Below, piece after piece: positions 36,189 through 43,437 of a stretch of DNA of 64,000 bases. The notes under the pieces were generated by a model. It worked only from the letters and a program-made list of their open reading frames with translations. It was not told where the DNA came from and made no database searches. The DNA comes from Aldehydirespirator sp965220485 (GTDB taxonomy: Bacteria > Actinomycetota > Acidimicrobiia > Acidimicrobiales > Aldehydirespiratoraceae): positions 2,852,001 through 2,916,000 of the forward strand of contig OZ244832.1 of NCBI GenBank assembly GCA_965220485.1, in the 5' to 3' direction. The first letter of the stretch is position 1. Every line of letters begins with the position of its first letter. Made by a program: the position numbers and the translations under genes.

Positions 36189-36239
36189 GGCAGCATGATG
36201 GCACACAAGTTCTGATCGCCGGCCGGAGCGAGAGCGGTT

Positions 36240-36518
36240 TCAGTGGGCGACCAACTGCTGGACTCGTTGATGAGACACGCCCAGCATCCAGACCGAGTCC
36301 CGGCGCGACACACCTGCTTCCGCGCTGGCGGGCTCGGAGCCGGCGACGGCTGCTGCGGGAACGGCCACGGCTTCGATCAGACGGCCGGTGATGCCGCTGA
36401 TCGTGGGCAAAGGCGGCAGCTTCATCCCGCCGCTGCGACGCAGCTCCAGTACGGCGGAGTGGTAGTCCTCGAGGGCCCTGACCGCATCGGGCCTGTAGTA
36501 GCCCCGGCCACACCGCGG
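36240..36518 (-). pseudogene. Helix-turn-helix protein fragment
   Basis: A reverse frame open from about 36518 encodes GYYRPDAVRALEDYHSAVLE, then MKLPPLPTISG and, at the end, VSRRDSVWMLGVSHQRVQQL followed by VAH and a stop. The last part is a helix-turn-helix of the type used in antitoxins and small regulators (RDxxxxLGVSHQRVQQL). No start codon precedes the first conserved part and the frame is closed upstream by a stop, so the N-terminus is probably missing. An internal ATG at 36425 could give a 61-residue protein containing only the HTH. Confidence 0.5.
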
Positions 36519-36539
36519 CGATCACGTCGGCGGCGCGGC

Positions 36540-36660
36540 GCTAAGGACGTGCGCGGATAGGTGAGGTTCGGCACCACGATGCCGTCGGATTGCAGGTGCC
36601 TCGTGCCTTCGCGGCCGCCTATCCGCGTGGCCCCTAAGCCTGAATCCACCGGCGCGGTGA
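36540..36660. repeat. Inverted-repeat module (A module) linked to the 109-bp repeat
   Basis: CTAAGGACGTGCGCGGATAG at 36541 is mirrored by CTATCCGCGTGGCCCCTAAG ending near 36642, giving an imperfect inverted repeat of about 21 bases around a 60-base loop. Directly after it, AAGCCTGAATCCACCG (36639-36654) is the complement of the outer end of the 109-bp repeat. The same A word occurs beside the third copy of that repeat at 58884. Confidence 0.55.
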
Positions 36661-36790
36661 GGCGGCGGGGGTTGGCGTGTCCACCAGAAAGGCCTCCTGA
36701 CGTGGGAGAATGTTGTTGAGGTTGTCAGCTGTTCTGGCCATGTGGGGAGGCACTTGCTGTGAAGCAACATTCGGCAGCCCGGTCAAAGGC

Positions 36791-36899
36791 CCCATCTCCA
36801 GGAACGCACCGAAATCTGTAGAGAAACGCGTCATATACGACAACAACCCGTGCAGATTTCGTGAGAGACGGTGAGTCCATCGGTGGATCCAGGCTAAGC
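36791..36899 (-). repeat. 109-bp interspersed repeat, copy 2
   Basis: Identical to copy 3 (58924-59032) except for about one base (GGATCC for GGATTC). Inverted arms AAATCTG (36812-36818) and CAGATTT (36853-36859). In the interval 36893-36958, upstream of the EtfBA stop in the reverse direction, a short reverse frame (FDYYGYQGDRVRMFVDGA and stop) looks like the last codons of a lost gene; its stop codon lies at the repeat edge, as in copy 3. Confidence 0.8.
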
Positions 36900-36954
36900 G
36901 CCGTCGACGAACATGCGGACTCGGTCACCCTGATAGCCGTAGTAGTCGAACAGG

Positions 36955-38820
36955 TCATGCCACGACCTCGGCCGGCGCCACGAACTCGTGGGCGCGCAGG
37001 CGGTCGGCGACGCGGCGGTCCCTCAGCTCGGCCGTCAGCTCCGGCACGACCGTCTGCCACTCGCCGACGAGGCCGACATCGACTTGGTCGAAGATCTCGG
37101 CTTCGGGATCGGAGTTGATGGCCAGGACCGTGGCGGCGTTGCGGATGCCGACGGTGTGGTTGAAGCGGCCGCTGGAGCCGACCGCCACCAGCAGCCGGGG
37201 CGCCACCGCGTGTCCGGTGACACCGATCTGGCGGCTGCGGGGCACCCAGCCCTGGTCGGTGACCCTGCGGGTGGCACCCAGCGCAGCGTCCCCCAGAGCG
37301 GCCCGCAGCTCGTCGATCACCGGATAGCCGGCAGGGTCGACGCCCACGCCGACGGCCACCACCGTCCGGGCCCGGCGCAGCTCGCCGGCGTCGGCGTCGT
37401 CGCGCACCACAGAAACAGTTCGGATCCGGGAGGGCCGAGGGGCTGGGAGCAGTTCGGCCTCGGGGTCGGGGGTGTCGACGCGGGGCGGTCGCAACGCCAA
37501 CACTCCGGGCCGGATCGTGGCCATCTGCACCGGCGACCTCGACACGATCGGGACCTGGAGTCGGCCGCCGAATGCCGGCTTCCACGCCACCAGGAGACCG
37601 TCGGGGCTGACTTCCAGCCCGACGGCGTCGCCGGTGAGTCCCCAGCCGCAGCGAGCAGCCACGGTGGACGCCACCACCCGGCCCGACCGGGTGCCCTCCA
37701 CCAGCAGGGCCCAGGGAAGGCGCCGGGCCGCGGCGGCTGCCAGCGCGTCGGCCTGCTCGGAGGGCTCCGATGCCGATCCGATCACGAGCAGCCGGTCCGC
37801 GCCGGCGGCTCCCAGCCCGGCCCGGTCGGCGGCATCAGTGATGGTGGTGACGGCGGTGACCGTGCCCGAGATCCAGGCGGCCAGCTCGGCCGCCTCCCCC
37901 ACCAGCTCGGCCCCCACGCCCGGGTCAGTGAAGAAGCACCACACGGAGCGCTCTCCCGCGGCCGGATGGGTCCCGTCGGTGCTGGCGTCCAAGCGCGCGG
38001 CACTGGCCAGCGAAGCGTCATCGCCGTCGGAGGCACCCGAGTCGGAATCGTCGGCCTCGTCGGAGAACGCGCCGAACTCTTCCAGCAGGTCCACGGCCTG
38101 AGTGACGGACGCAGCCCTGAGAGCCCGCCGAGTGGCTGTCAGCACCCGCACCGGGCCGACGGAGGTCGGAGAGCCCCGGGCCCCGAGCGCCTCGGCGGGC
38201 ACATCCAGGTCGGACGCGGACAGCCGCTCGATGCGGTCGTCGGCCACCTCGGCGTACAGCTCGGGCGGCGCCTTGGATGGCGCGCACAGGCGCTCCGCGG
38301 TGGACAGCGCGGCGGGCAGTTGGCCCTCAACGGTGCAGAATCCGTCATCGGTCTCCAGCCGGGCGGTGAAGGCACTCCCCGCCACATGCAGCTCGCGGAT
38401 CCCGGCTGCGAAGGACAGGCTCAGCAGCTCGGCCACCTCGGCGGGCACCTGACCGGTGTCGGAATCGAGCGAGTTGAGACCGGCCAGCACCAGGTCGAAA
38501 GGACCTTGGCGCCTGATGGCCGCGGCCAGTGCCACCGCGGTGGCCAGAGTGTCGCTTCCGGCGAAGGCCGGATCGCAGAGGTGAACGCCCCGATCGGCCC
38601 CGCAGGCGATCATCTCGCGCAGGGCGTTGGCGGCCGCGGGCGGCCCCATGGTGAACACCACGACCTCGCCGTCGGGGCCGGCGAGCTCCACGGCCTTGGC
38701 GTTGGCCCGCCGGCAATAGGCGTTTACCTCCAGCGGCACGCCGTCTCGCACCAGGCGCCCGTCCTGCATCCTGAACTCGACCGGAGCAGGGATCTGCTTG
38801 ACCAGGACCGCGATCCTCAC
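36955..38820 (-). CDS. Electron transfer flavoprotein, beta and alpha subunits fused
   Basis: A 621-residue protein that joins both ETF subunits in one chain. Residues 1-250 are EtfB-like (AVLVKQIPAPVEFRMQDGRL, EVVVFTMGPPAAANALREMI, DLVLAGLNSLDSDTGQVPAE). An acidic linker (DEADDSDSGASDGDDASLAS) leads to the EtfA-like part, which ends in the FAD-binding domain: QIGVTGHAVAPRLLVAVGSS, RNAATVLAINSDPEAEIFDQ, DVGLVGEWQTVVPEL. ETF accepts electrons from acyl-CoA and amine dehydrogenases and passes them to the quinone pool. GTG start, no clear ribosome site; GGTATACAG sits 9-14 bases upstream. No ETF:quinone oxidoreductase is visible in the window. Confidence 0.85.
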   Translation of the reverse strand: MRIAVLVKQIPAPVEFRMQDGRLVRDGVPLEVNAYCRRANAKAVELAGPDGEVVVFTMGPPAAANALREMIACGADRGVHLCDPAFAGSDTLATAVALAAAIRRQGPFDLVLAGLNSLDSDTGQVPAEVAELLSLSFAAGIRELHVAGSAFTARLETDDGFCTVEGQLPAALSTAERLCAPSKAPPELYAEVADDRIERLSASDLDVPAEALGARGSPTSVGPVRVLTATRRALRAASVTQAVDLLEEFGAFSDEADDSDSGASDGDDASLASAARLDASTDGTHPAAGERSVWCFFTDPGVGAELVGEAAELAAWISGTVTAVTTITDAADRAGLGAAGADRLLVIGSASEPSEQADALAAAAARRLPWALLVEGTRSGRVVASTVAARCGWGLTGDAVGLEVSPDGLLVAWKPAFGGRLQVPIVSRSPVQMATIRPGVLALRPPRVDTPDPEAELLPAPRPSRIRTVSVVRDDADAGELRRARTVVAVGVGVDPAGYPVIDELRAALGDAALGATRRVTDQGWVPRSRQIGVTGHAVAPRLLVAVGSSGRFNHTVGIRNAATVLAINSDPEAEIFDQVDVGLVGEWQTVVPELTAELRDRRVADRLRAHEFVAPAEVVA

Positions 38821-38824
38821 GGCA

Positions 38825-38838
38825 CCCTGTATACCGTC
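38825..38838 (-). promoter_or_regulatory. CGGTATACAG site before the EtfBA fusion gene
   Basis: On the reverse strand ACGGTATACAGGG ends nine bases before the GTG start at 38820 (GTATAC core 38829-38834). A -10 reading would again give a leaderless or nearly leaderless transcript, as for the LLM gene at 31475. Confidence 0.48.
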
Positions 38839-38871
38839 CCGGCGGACGGATCCGGGTGCCGGACGGCTTGC

Positions 38872-39642
38872 TCAGTAGCCGATGACGGCACCTCCGTCGA
38901 CTCTCACAACCGAGCCGGTGACGAAGCTGGCCCGGGCACTGCACAGGAACGTCACCACGTCGGCCAACTCGGAGGCCCGGCCGAACCGGCCCATCGGAAT
39001 CGACGCCTGATGGCGGGCCCGCACCGCCTCGGTGGTGATGCGTTCGGCCGTGGCCCGGGCCGCTTGGGAGCGGGCCAACGAGCCGGTGTCGAACTGGCCC
39101 GGCACCACCACGTTCACTAGCACCTCCGGCGCCAACTCGACCGCCAGCGAGCGGGCCGCGGCGGCCACCCCGCTGCGGAATACTCCCGACAGGGCCAGCT
39201 CGGGTGAGGCCTCCACCACCGACCGGGCGGTGATGTACACCAGGCGGCCGTCGCCACCGGCCTGCAGATGCGGGATCGCGGCCCGCGACAGGGCCAGCGC
39301 GGGCCGAAGCATCCGCTCATAGGCAGCCACCTCGTCGGCCGCGGACACCTCGGTCATGCCCCCCGGCGGGCCGCCGCCGGTGTTGACCACGCAGATATCC
39401 AGGCCACCGAGGCGGGCCGCGGCCTCGCCCACCATGCGGGCGGGCTCGCCGTTGACGGTCAGATCGCCGACAACTGCTACCGCGCCGGGCAGCGACGCCG
39501 CGATTTCGTCAGCAAGCTCGGCCCGCCGTCCCGAGATGGCCACCAGCGCGCCCTCGGCGGCCAGCGCCTCAGCGATGGCCCGACCCAGCCCCGCAGTGGA
39601 GCCGAACACGATCGCCCGCCGCCCGCGCAAACCCAGATCCAC
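38872..39642 (-). CDS. SDR family protein with non-canonical active site
   Basis: A 256-residue short-chain dehydrogenase/reductase. RRAIVFGSTAGLGRAIAEAL is the cofactor motif, ICVVNTGGGPPGG replaces NNAG, and SFVTGSVVRVDGGAVIGY is the C-terminus. The catalytic YxxxK is absent: the region reads SVVEASPELALSGVFRSGVA. SDRs of this type (Tyr/Lys replaced, LSxxxR-like) exist, and their chemistry is unclear. GTG at 39642 starts the domain; the frame is open 24 codons further up without a ribosome site. It precedes EtfBA by 51 bases. Confidence 0.75.
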   Translation of the reverse strand: MDLGLRGRRAIVFGSTAGLGRAIAEALAAEGALVAISGRRAELADEIAASLPGAVAVVGDLTVNGEPARMVGEAAARLGGLDICVVNTGGGPPGGMTEVSAADEVAAYERMLRPALALSRAAIPHLQAGGDGRLVYITARSVVEASPELALSGVFRSGVAAAARSLAVELAPEVLVNVVVPGQFDTGSLARSQAARATAERITTEAVRARHQASIPMGRFGRASELADVVTFLCSARASFVTGSVVRVDGGAVIGY

Positions 39643-39774
39643 GAGTCTCGACGCTAGTGGCCGTGCCTCGGGCGCCGAGAATCGGAGAATGCGGGCGTGG
39701 CTGTGCAATATCACGATATTGATCGAATAGGATCGCCGATCCTGGGGCCCGAGTCGGCGGCATCCGTCCGAGTT

Positions 39775-39870
39775 TCCCGCTCTTGTTCGCTGCGCTCACG
39801 GGCCGCTCGGGCCACGGCCTCGCTCAGCGCCTTGCCAAGTCCTCGCGAAACTCCGACCCGTTCGCTCGGC
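39775..39870 (+). repeat. Modular interspersed repeat, copy at 39.8 kb
   Basis: Core from TTTCCCGCTCTTGTTCGCTG (39774) to GCCTCGCTCAGCGCCTTGCC (39838), followed by the D word CGTTCGCTCGGCCTC (39859-39873). It lies between the divergent SDR and RidA genes and ends close to the GGTATACAA site. Confidence 0.82.
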
Positions 39871-39887
39871 CTCTCGGCGCGGTAGGG

Positions 39888-39899
39888 TCGGTATACAAG
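39888..39899 (+). promoter_or_regulatory. CGGTATACAA site before the RidA operon
   Basis: GTATAC at 39891-39896 in GTCGGTATACAAG. The RidA ATG at 39930 follows with GGGAGG in between, so a -10 role predicts a short leader of about 25 bases that contains the ribosome site. Confidence 0.5.
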
Positions 39900-39929
39900 A
39901 ATTGGCCGGACGGCACGGGAGGATCCGAC

Positions 39930-40397
39930 ATGTCCTACGAGCAGGCGGCCAGAGATGTCGGCGTCGACCTCGACGTGCCCCTGCTGAGGGCGGGCAACTT
40001 CGACCTGGTGGCCCAGGTCCACGACGTTCTGTTCGTTTCGGGCTCCATCGCGCTGGCTCCCGGCGGCGGCGGGATCGCACACGTGGGCCGCCTCGGCGGC
40101 AGCATGGACATCGAGGCCGGACAGGCCAGCGCCCGGGGCGCGGCCGAGGCCATCCTGGCGTCGGTGCACCAGCACCTCGGCAGCCTCGACGAGGTACTTC
40201 GGGTGGTGCGTCTCACCGGGTACGTGGCCAGCGACCCCGGCTTCAACGCGCAGCCCAAGGTCATCAACGGAGCAAGCGACCTGATGATCGAGGTGTTCGG
40301 CGAGGCCGGCCGCCACGCCCGCTCCGCCATCGGAGTGGCCGAGCTTCCCCTCGGCGCCTCCGTCGAGGTCGAGGCCATCTTCCAGATCAAGCACTGA
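39930..40397 (+). CDS. RidA family protein (YjgF/Rid)
   Basis: A 155-residue Rid-family protein of the longer type, with DVLFVSGSIALAPGG, HQHLGSLDEVLRVVRLTGYV and the C-terminal signature ARSAIGVAELPLGASVEVEA. The Arg in HARSAIG aligns with the catalytic Arg of RidA, which hydrolyses reactive enamine/imine intermediates of amino-acid metabolism. GGGAGG lies nine bases before the ATG. First gene of an operon with GlcG/HbpS-like and ABM-like genes; GGTATACAA is 34 bases upstream. It would fit with amine-oxidase or PLP-enzyme steps elsewhere in the window. Confidence 0.85.
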   Translation: MSYEQAARDVGVDLDVPLLRAGNFDLVAQVHDVLFVSGSIALAPGGGGIAHVGRLGGSMDIEAGQASARGAAEAILASVHQHLGSLDEVLRVVRLTGYVASDPGFNAQPKVINGASDLMIEVFGEAGRHARSAIGVAELPLGASVEVEAIFQIKH

Positions 40398-40513
40398 CCA
40401 ACCCGACCGCATCCACCTCCGGACATCAAGCACCGGCCGGCAGCCATACCGAAGTCGAACCCGCCTTCCAGATCGAGCAATGGCCAACAAGATCAAGCAC
40501 GGACCAACCCAGG
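40383..40513 (+). repeat. Degenerate duplications of the RidA gene end
   Basis: The words CTTCCAGATC(A/G)AGCA and ATCAAGCAC(T/G)GACCAACCC, which form the end of the RidA gene, recur at about 40468-40484 and 40492-40509. The spacer before the next gene is therefore built from copies of the preceding stop region. Confidence 0.6.
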
Positions 40514-40521
40514 AGCAATCC

Positions 40522-40950
40522 ATGAACACCATGAACGTCGAGACCCTCACCCTCGACGGGGCCAAGCTCGCCGCCGACGCGGCCCTGGCCACAGCCGCCG
40601 ACGAAGGCTTGGCCGTGTGCGTGGCCGTGGTCAACGCCACCGGCAACCTCGTGCTGGTGCACCGCATGGACGGTGTGGTGGAGATAGCCCTCGAGAACGC
40701 CATCGCCAAGGCCCTGGCCGCGCTGACGTTCAAGCGCGACACCGGTGCGCTATCGGACTACTTCCAGACGGACAAGTCGCTCGGCCCGCCCATGACCGCC
40801 CGCCACCACATCCTGGCCGTGGAGGGCGGAGAGCCCCTTGCGACATCGGGCGGCACCATCGTGGGCGCGCTGGGCATCTCCGGTGCCAAGCACGCCGAGG
40901 ACCTGGTGTGCTCGCAGGCCGCGGCCGCGGCCTTCACCGCCGCAACCTGA
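40522..40950 (+). CDS. GlcG/HbpS family haem-binding-like protein
   Basis: A 142-residue protein of the GlcG/HbpS family: ALATAADEGLAVCVAVVNAT, LVLVHRMDGVVEIALENAIA and GGEPLATSGGTIVGALGISG are the signature strands. AGGAG six bases upstream fixes the ATG at 40522; an in-frame ATG at 40480 comes from duplicated spacer sequence. Family members bind haem or small oxidised ligands and often accompany oxidases and dehydrogenases. It lies between RidA and an ABM-like gene in an apparent operon. Confidence 0.82.
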   Translation: MNTMNVETLTLDGAKLAADAALATAADEGLAVCVAVVNATGNLVLVHRMDGVVEIALENAIAKALAALTFKRDTGALSDYFQTDKSLGPPMTARHHILAVEGGEPLATSGGTIVGALGISGAKHAEDLVCSQAAAAAFTAAT

Positions 40951-40961
40951 AAGGCACTCCG

Positions 40962-41324
40962 ATGGCAGACGACGACCACGGCGACGGCGACCACGTCAAC
41001 CCGATCCTGAAGGACTTGCCCGAGGGGTCGTTCGCCTTCCACTACACGCTGCAGGCCAAGCCGGGCCGGGCCCAGGACTTCATCGACGCCTTCGAGGCCT
41101 GGGACCACAGCGACGACAACATCGTCCACACCACGCCGGGCATCGTGCACGAGGGCCTGCTGTACCAGAGCGAGGACGACCCGGAGCGGTTCTACCTGAT
41201 CGGCACCTGGAACCACCGCGAGAACCACATCAGCGTGGTGGTCCGCCTCCTCGAGATGCGCCCCGCATGGATGGACCTGCTCACCGCCGACATCGTGCCC
41301 GAGTACTGCGCGATCATCGGCTGA
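40962..41324 (+). CDS. Antibiotic biosynthesis monooxygenase-like (dimeric alpha/beta barrel) protein
   Basis: A 120-residue protein with the ferredoxin-like ABM fold: FAFHYTLQAKPGRAQDFIDA, VHEGLLYQSEDDPERFYLIG and TWNHRENHISVV. ABM domains act as cofactor-free monooxygenases, or as small decarboxylases and isomerases; no catalytic residue is certain here. The gene starts 11 bases after the HbpS-like stop, third in the RidA operon. It is the last metabolic gene before the accessory island at 41.3-47.3 kb. Confidence 0.65.
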   Translation: MADDDHGDGDHVNPILKDLPEGSFAFHYTLQAKPGRAQDFIDAFEAWDHSDDNIVHTTPGIVHEGLLYQSEDDPERFYLIGTWNHRENHISVVVRLLEMRPAWMDLLTADIVPEYCAIIG

Positions 41325-41371
41325 ACCGACAGCCGAGATCAAACCAGATTCTTGGAACCGGTGATAGAGTA

Positions 41372-42244
41372 TTGGAAAACGAGTGGAAAACTCTGGGAGA
41401 GCGCCGCCCCTTGCCCCTGTTCCAAATCCCTGAGGCACCAAGGTACCGCCTGGAATGGGCACCCCTGGTGCAGGCGCTCGCGCAGGTGCGATACCCGCTC
41501 ATCGCCGCGCTTGAGACGATGCCGGGCGTCGCACCGCTGCAGGAGGCGCTGCGGGAGGCTTTCCCCTACATGGAGCAGGAGCGGGTGCAGGAGGTCTCGC
41601 TCGTGATCGGCCCCGCTGGCCCTGCGGGCGGCGCCAGCGCTGCGTCGGTCACCTGGAACCTGACAAACGACGCTGGAACCCTCATTGTGATCGGCGCCGG
41701 TAGCGCCACGCTCTCGGCGGGCACCTCATACACCACCGTCGAGGCGTTCTCGGACGATTTCGAGCGCATGTTGCGAGCCCTGGAGTCGGTGGGCGTGCCA
41801 CGCTGTGACCGTCTCGGAGTCCGCTACTTGTCGCTGGCCGTTGGGGTCCCCGGCGAAGAGCGCTCGTGGCGGCGCTGGTTCAAGCCCGAGCTGCTTGGTT
41901 GGGCGGGCTCCGACACTGTTGCTGACGGAGCGCTTGAGACATCGATCAACCAGGTGATGTTGAGGCAGGCACCCACTGGCGATCTGGCTGGCCCTCCGGC
42001 CGATGTCCAGGCCACCGTGCGTCACGGTGCTGTGCCAGCCGGGACCGACGTTCCAGGCGTTCCGCCCCTTCAGGTGCCGCACCCGGCGTACCTTCTTGAC
42101 CTCGATGTCTACGTGTCGGGGCATCAGCCGTTCGACCCTGCAAAGATTCTCAAGCAGTTCGAGATGTTCCACACGCAGGTAGACCGCTTCTTCCATTGGT
42201 CCCTGACGCAGGAGGGAGCAGAGCACTTTGGGATCGTCAACTAG
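41372..42244 (+). CDS. TIGR04255 family protein, full-length copy (first gene of a three-gene operon)
   Basis: About 290 residues matching the TIGR04255 pattern: EWAPLVQALAQVRYPLIAAL, SVTWNLTNDAGTLIVIGAGS, VPRCDRLGVRYLSLAVGVPG, YLLDLDVYVSGHQPFDPAKI and the final helix FFHWSLTQEGAEHFG. The family is sporadic and uncharacterised. The start is uncertain: no ATG fits, TTG 41372 or TTG 41411 are candidates. The stop overlaps the beginning of an HTH gene by 17 bases, and a third gene follows, so the three are probably translated together. GC is lower than in flanking metabolic genes. A truncated relative is at 26984. Confidence 0.75.
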   Translation: MENEWKTLGERRPLPLFQIPEAPRYRLEWAPLVQALAQVRYPLIAALETMPGVAPLQEALREAFPYMEQERVQEVSLVIGPAGPAGGASAASVTWNLTNDAGTLIVIGAGSATLSAGTSYTTVEAFSDDFERMLRALESVGVPRCDRLGVRYLSLAVGVPGEERSWRRWFKPELLGWAGSDTVADGALETSINQVMLRQAPTGDLAGPPADVQATVRHGAVPAGTDVPGVPPLQVPHPAYLLDLDVYVSGHQPFDPAKILKQFEMFHTQVDRFFHWSLTQEGAEHFGIVN

Positions 42245-42815
42245 CTTCAGGCCGACAAGGACTGGCGTTCTTGATCCGGTGTCGGCCGAATGGCACCCTT
42301 GGCAGTTCACGCATCGAGAGGCCACCGTACGGCTGCAACCGCTAGAGGATCGGTACGAGCTATTCGATCTGTGGATCGAGACGCCCGAGATTGTGAGTCA
42401 GCCAGCGCCTCAAGCACAGCAACTCACGCAGGAGCTTCTCGTGTGGACGGGTTGGTCTCACCGTGGCCTGGCCAACGTGTTGGAGATCTCGCATCCGACA
42501 GTGTCGGCTCTGGAGCAGGGCACATCGCCAGCCCGGGTCGGCGATCTCTTCGACCGGCTTGTCGAAGCGCATGAGGTTGTCAGGAGGGTGTACTTGATCG
42601 CGGATCGCGACCCTTCAAGGACCAGCCACCTGTTGAGCACGCCGTCGGAATCCGGCAACAACGCAAGCAGCCTGCTCGCAGAACGGCGGCCAGCCGAGGC
42701 ATATCTGGCCGCTCTGGATGCTCAGCGTCCACATCGCGTCGAGCGCATGATGCAGAGCATCTGGCCAGCACGAGCGGGTGACGCCACAGTCGATCTGGCA
42801 GAAGATCCGGTGTGA
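42228..42815 (+). CDS. HTH DNA-binding protein, second gene of the TIGR04255 operon
   Basis: A 195-residue protein with an XRE-like helix-turn-helix in the middle: LLVWTGWSHRGLANVLEISH followed by PTVSALEQG (about residues 70-98). The N-terminal part (EWHPWQFTHREATVRLQPLE) and the C-terminal helical part do not suggest a family to me. TTG 42228 follows AGGAGGGA and overlaps the TIGR04255 stop. Such an arrangement, an uncharacterised effector-like protein with a coupled HTH protein, is common in toxin-antitoxin and defence modules, but that role is inference here. Confidence 0.7.
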   Translation: MGSSTSFRPTRTGVLDPVSAEWHPWQFTHREATVRLQPLEDRYELFDLWIETPEIVSQPAPQAQQLTQELLVWTGWSHRGLANVLEISHPTVSALEQGTSPARVGDLFDRLVEAHEVVRRVYLIADRDPSRTSHLLSTPSESGNNASSLLAERRPAEAYLAALDAQRPHRVERMMQSIWPARAGDATVDLAEDPV

Positions 42816-42866
42816 GGCTCCGACGCGATGTCCGACCTTCACACCGAAGGGTGGAGACAAGGGAGC

Positions 42867-42874
42867 ATTGTTTC
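42867..42874. repeat. 8-bp target site duplication, left copy (ATTGTTTC)
   Basis: ATTGTTTC directly before the left inverted repeat; the identical octamer stands at 44472-44479 directly after the right one. Eight bases is the usual duplication length of IS1595-family elements. Confidence 0.9.
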
Positions 42875-42891
42875 GGCGACTACTGACGGTG

Positions 42892-43008
42892 CTAGCCATC
42901 CGGGCTTGTTGTGAACTTCCACACGTCCTGATCGGACATCGGCCGTGTGAGGTCCGGGTACTGCTCGCGGGCGAGGTCGATGCAGTCCCGCTGATAGCGG
43001 CGGAACAT
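42892..43008 (-). CDS. IS passenger small protein 3 (38 aa)
   Basis: A short frame from ATG 43008: RRYQRDCIDLAREQYPDL then PMSDQDVWKFTTSPDG. Its stop lies inside the left inverted repeat, so the gene is fitted to the element. The frame is open upstream for at least 13 codons without a start. I know no family. It follows the 41-residue frame after 29 bases. The Asp/Gln-rich ending and basic start suggest a real, compact helix, but expression is unproven. Confidence 0.45.
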   Translation of the reverse strand: MFRRYQRDCIDLAREQYPDLTRPMSDQDVWKFTTSPDG

Positions 43009-43037
43009 CCGTACTAGCGGGTTCGCTCCGGCGGCGG

Positions 43038-43163
43038 CTAGTCGTCTGGTTTGTCGTCGGCGGTGATGAACGCTCGGGTTGCCTCGGACAGCGCGTCGAG
43101 ATCGACTAGAGGCTCGTCTAGGGGTATCCCGGCGAACGGTTCCGGCCGTTCAGGATCATTCAT
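43038..43163 (-). CDS. IS passenger small protein 2 (41 aa)
   Basis: ATG 43163 overlaps the end of the coiled-coil gene (TGA at 43156-43158), as in translationally coupled pairs. The sequence NDPERPEPFAGIPLDEPLVD then LDALSEATRAFITADDKPDD is acidic and Pro-rich. No family recognised. The coupling and the conserved order in a complete IS argue that it is a gene. Confidence 0.5.
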   Translation of the reverse strand: MNDPERPEPFAGIPLDEPLVDLDALSEATRAFITADDKPDD

Positions 43164-43377
43164 CGGTCAGGTGCTCGGCCATCTTGGCTACGGCCTCCTG
43201 TGCAGCGGTGAGCCCGTTCTGCATGGTCGCTAGACCAGTCTGTGCCTTCTCTAACCCGCTTTGCATGGTCGCGAACGCGTCTTGCAGATCGACTACCGCC
43301 GATGCGAGACCACTCTGAAAGCTACGCGTCTCAGCCTTGAATACGCCGAACTCGGCCTGAGTCACGGTGTCTGTCAT
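43156..43377 (-). CDS. IS passenger small protein 1, coiled coil (73 aa)
   Basis: From ATG 43377 (AAGGGGG eight bases upstream; a GTG at 43380 adds one residue). The protein is almost entirely heptad coiled coil with an internal repeat: DAFATMQSGLEKAQTGLATM then QNGLTAAQEAVAKMAEHL. It resembles small phasin- or tail-fibre-like helical proteins, but no specific relative is claimed. It lies 60 bases downstream of the transposase gene and could be a transposition accessory or an unrelated cargo. Confidence 0.6.
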   Translation of the reverse strand: MTDTVTQAEFGVFKAETRSFQSGLASAVVDLQDAFATMQSGLEKAQTGLATMQNGLTAAQEAVAKMAEHLTDE

Positions 43378-43437
43378 CACGCATCAACCCCCTTCGGGTT
43401 GTCAACCGGGGTAGAGCCTAGCGCAACCCGAGTAGCG

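Noticed and set aside
43381..43437. Palindromic GTAGCGCTAC near the transposase stop as a terminator
   Set aside because: No T-run follows in the reverse direction and the coiled-coil gene continues downstream, so termination there is not supported.
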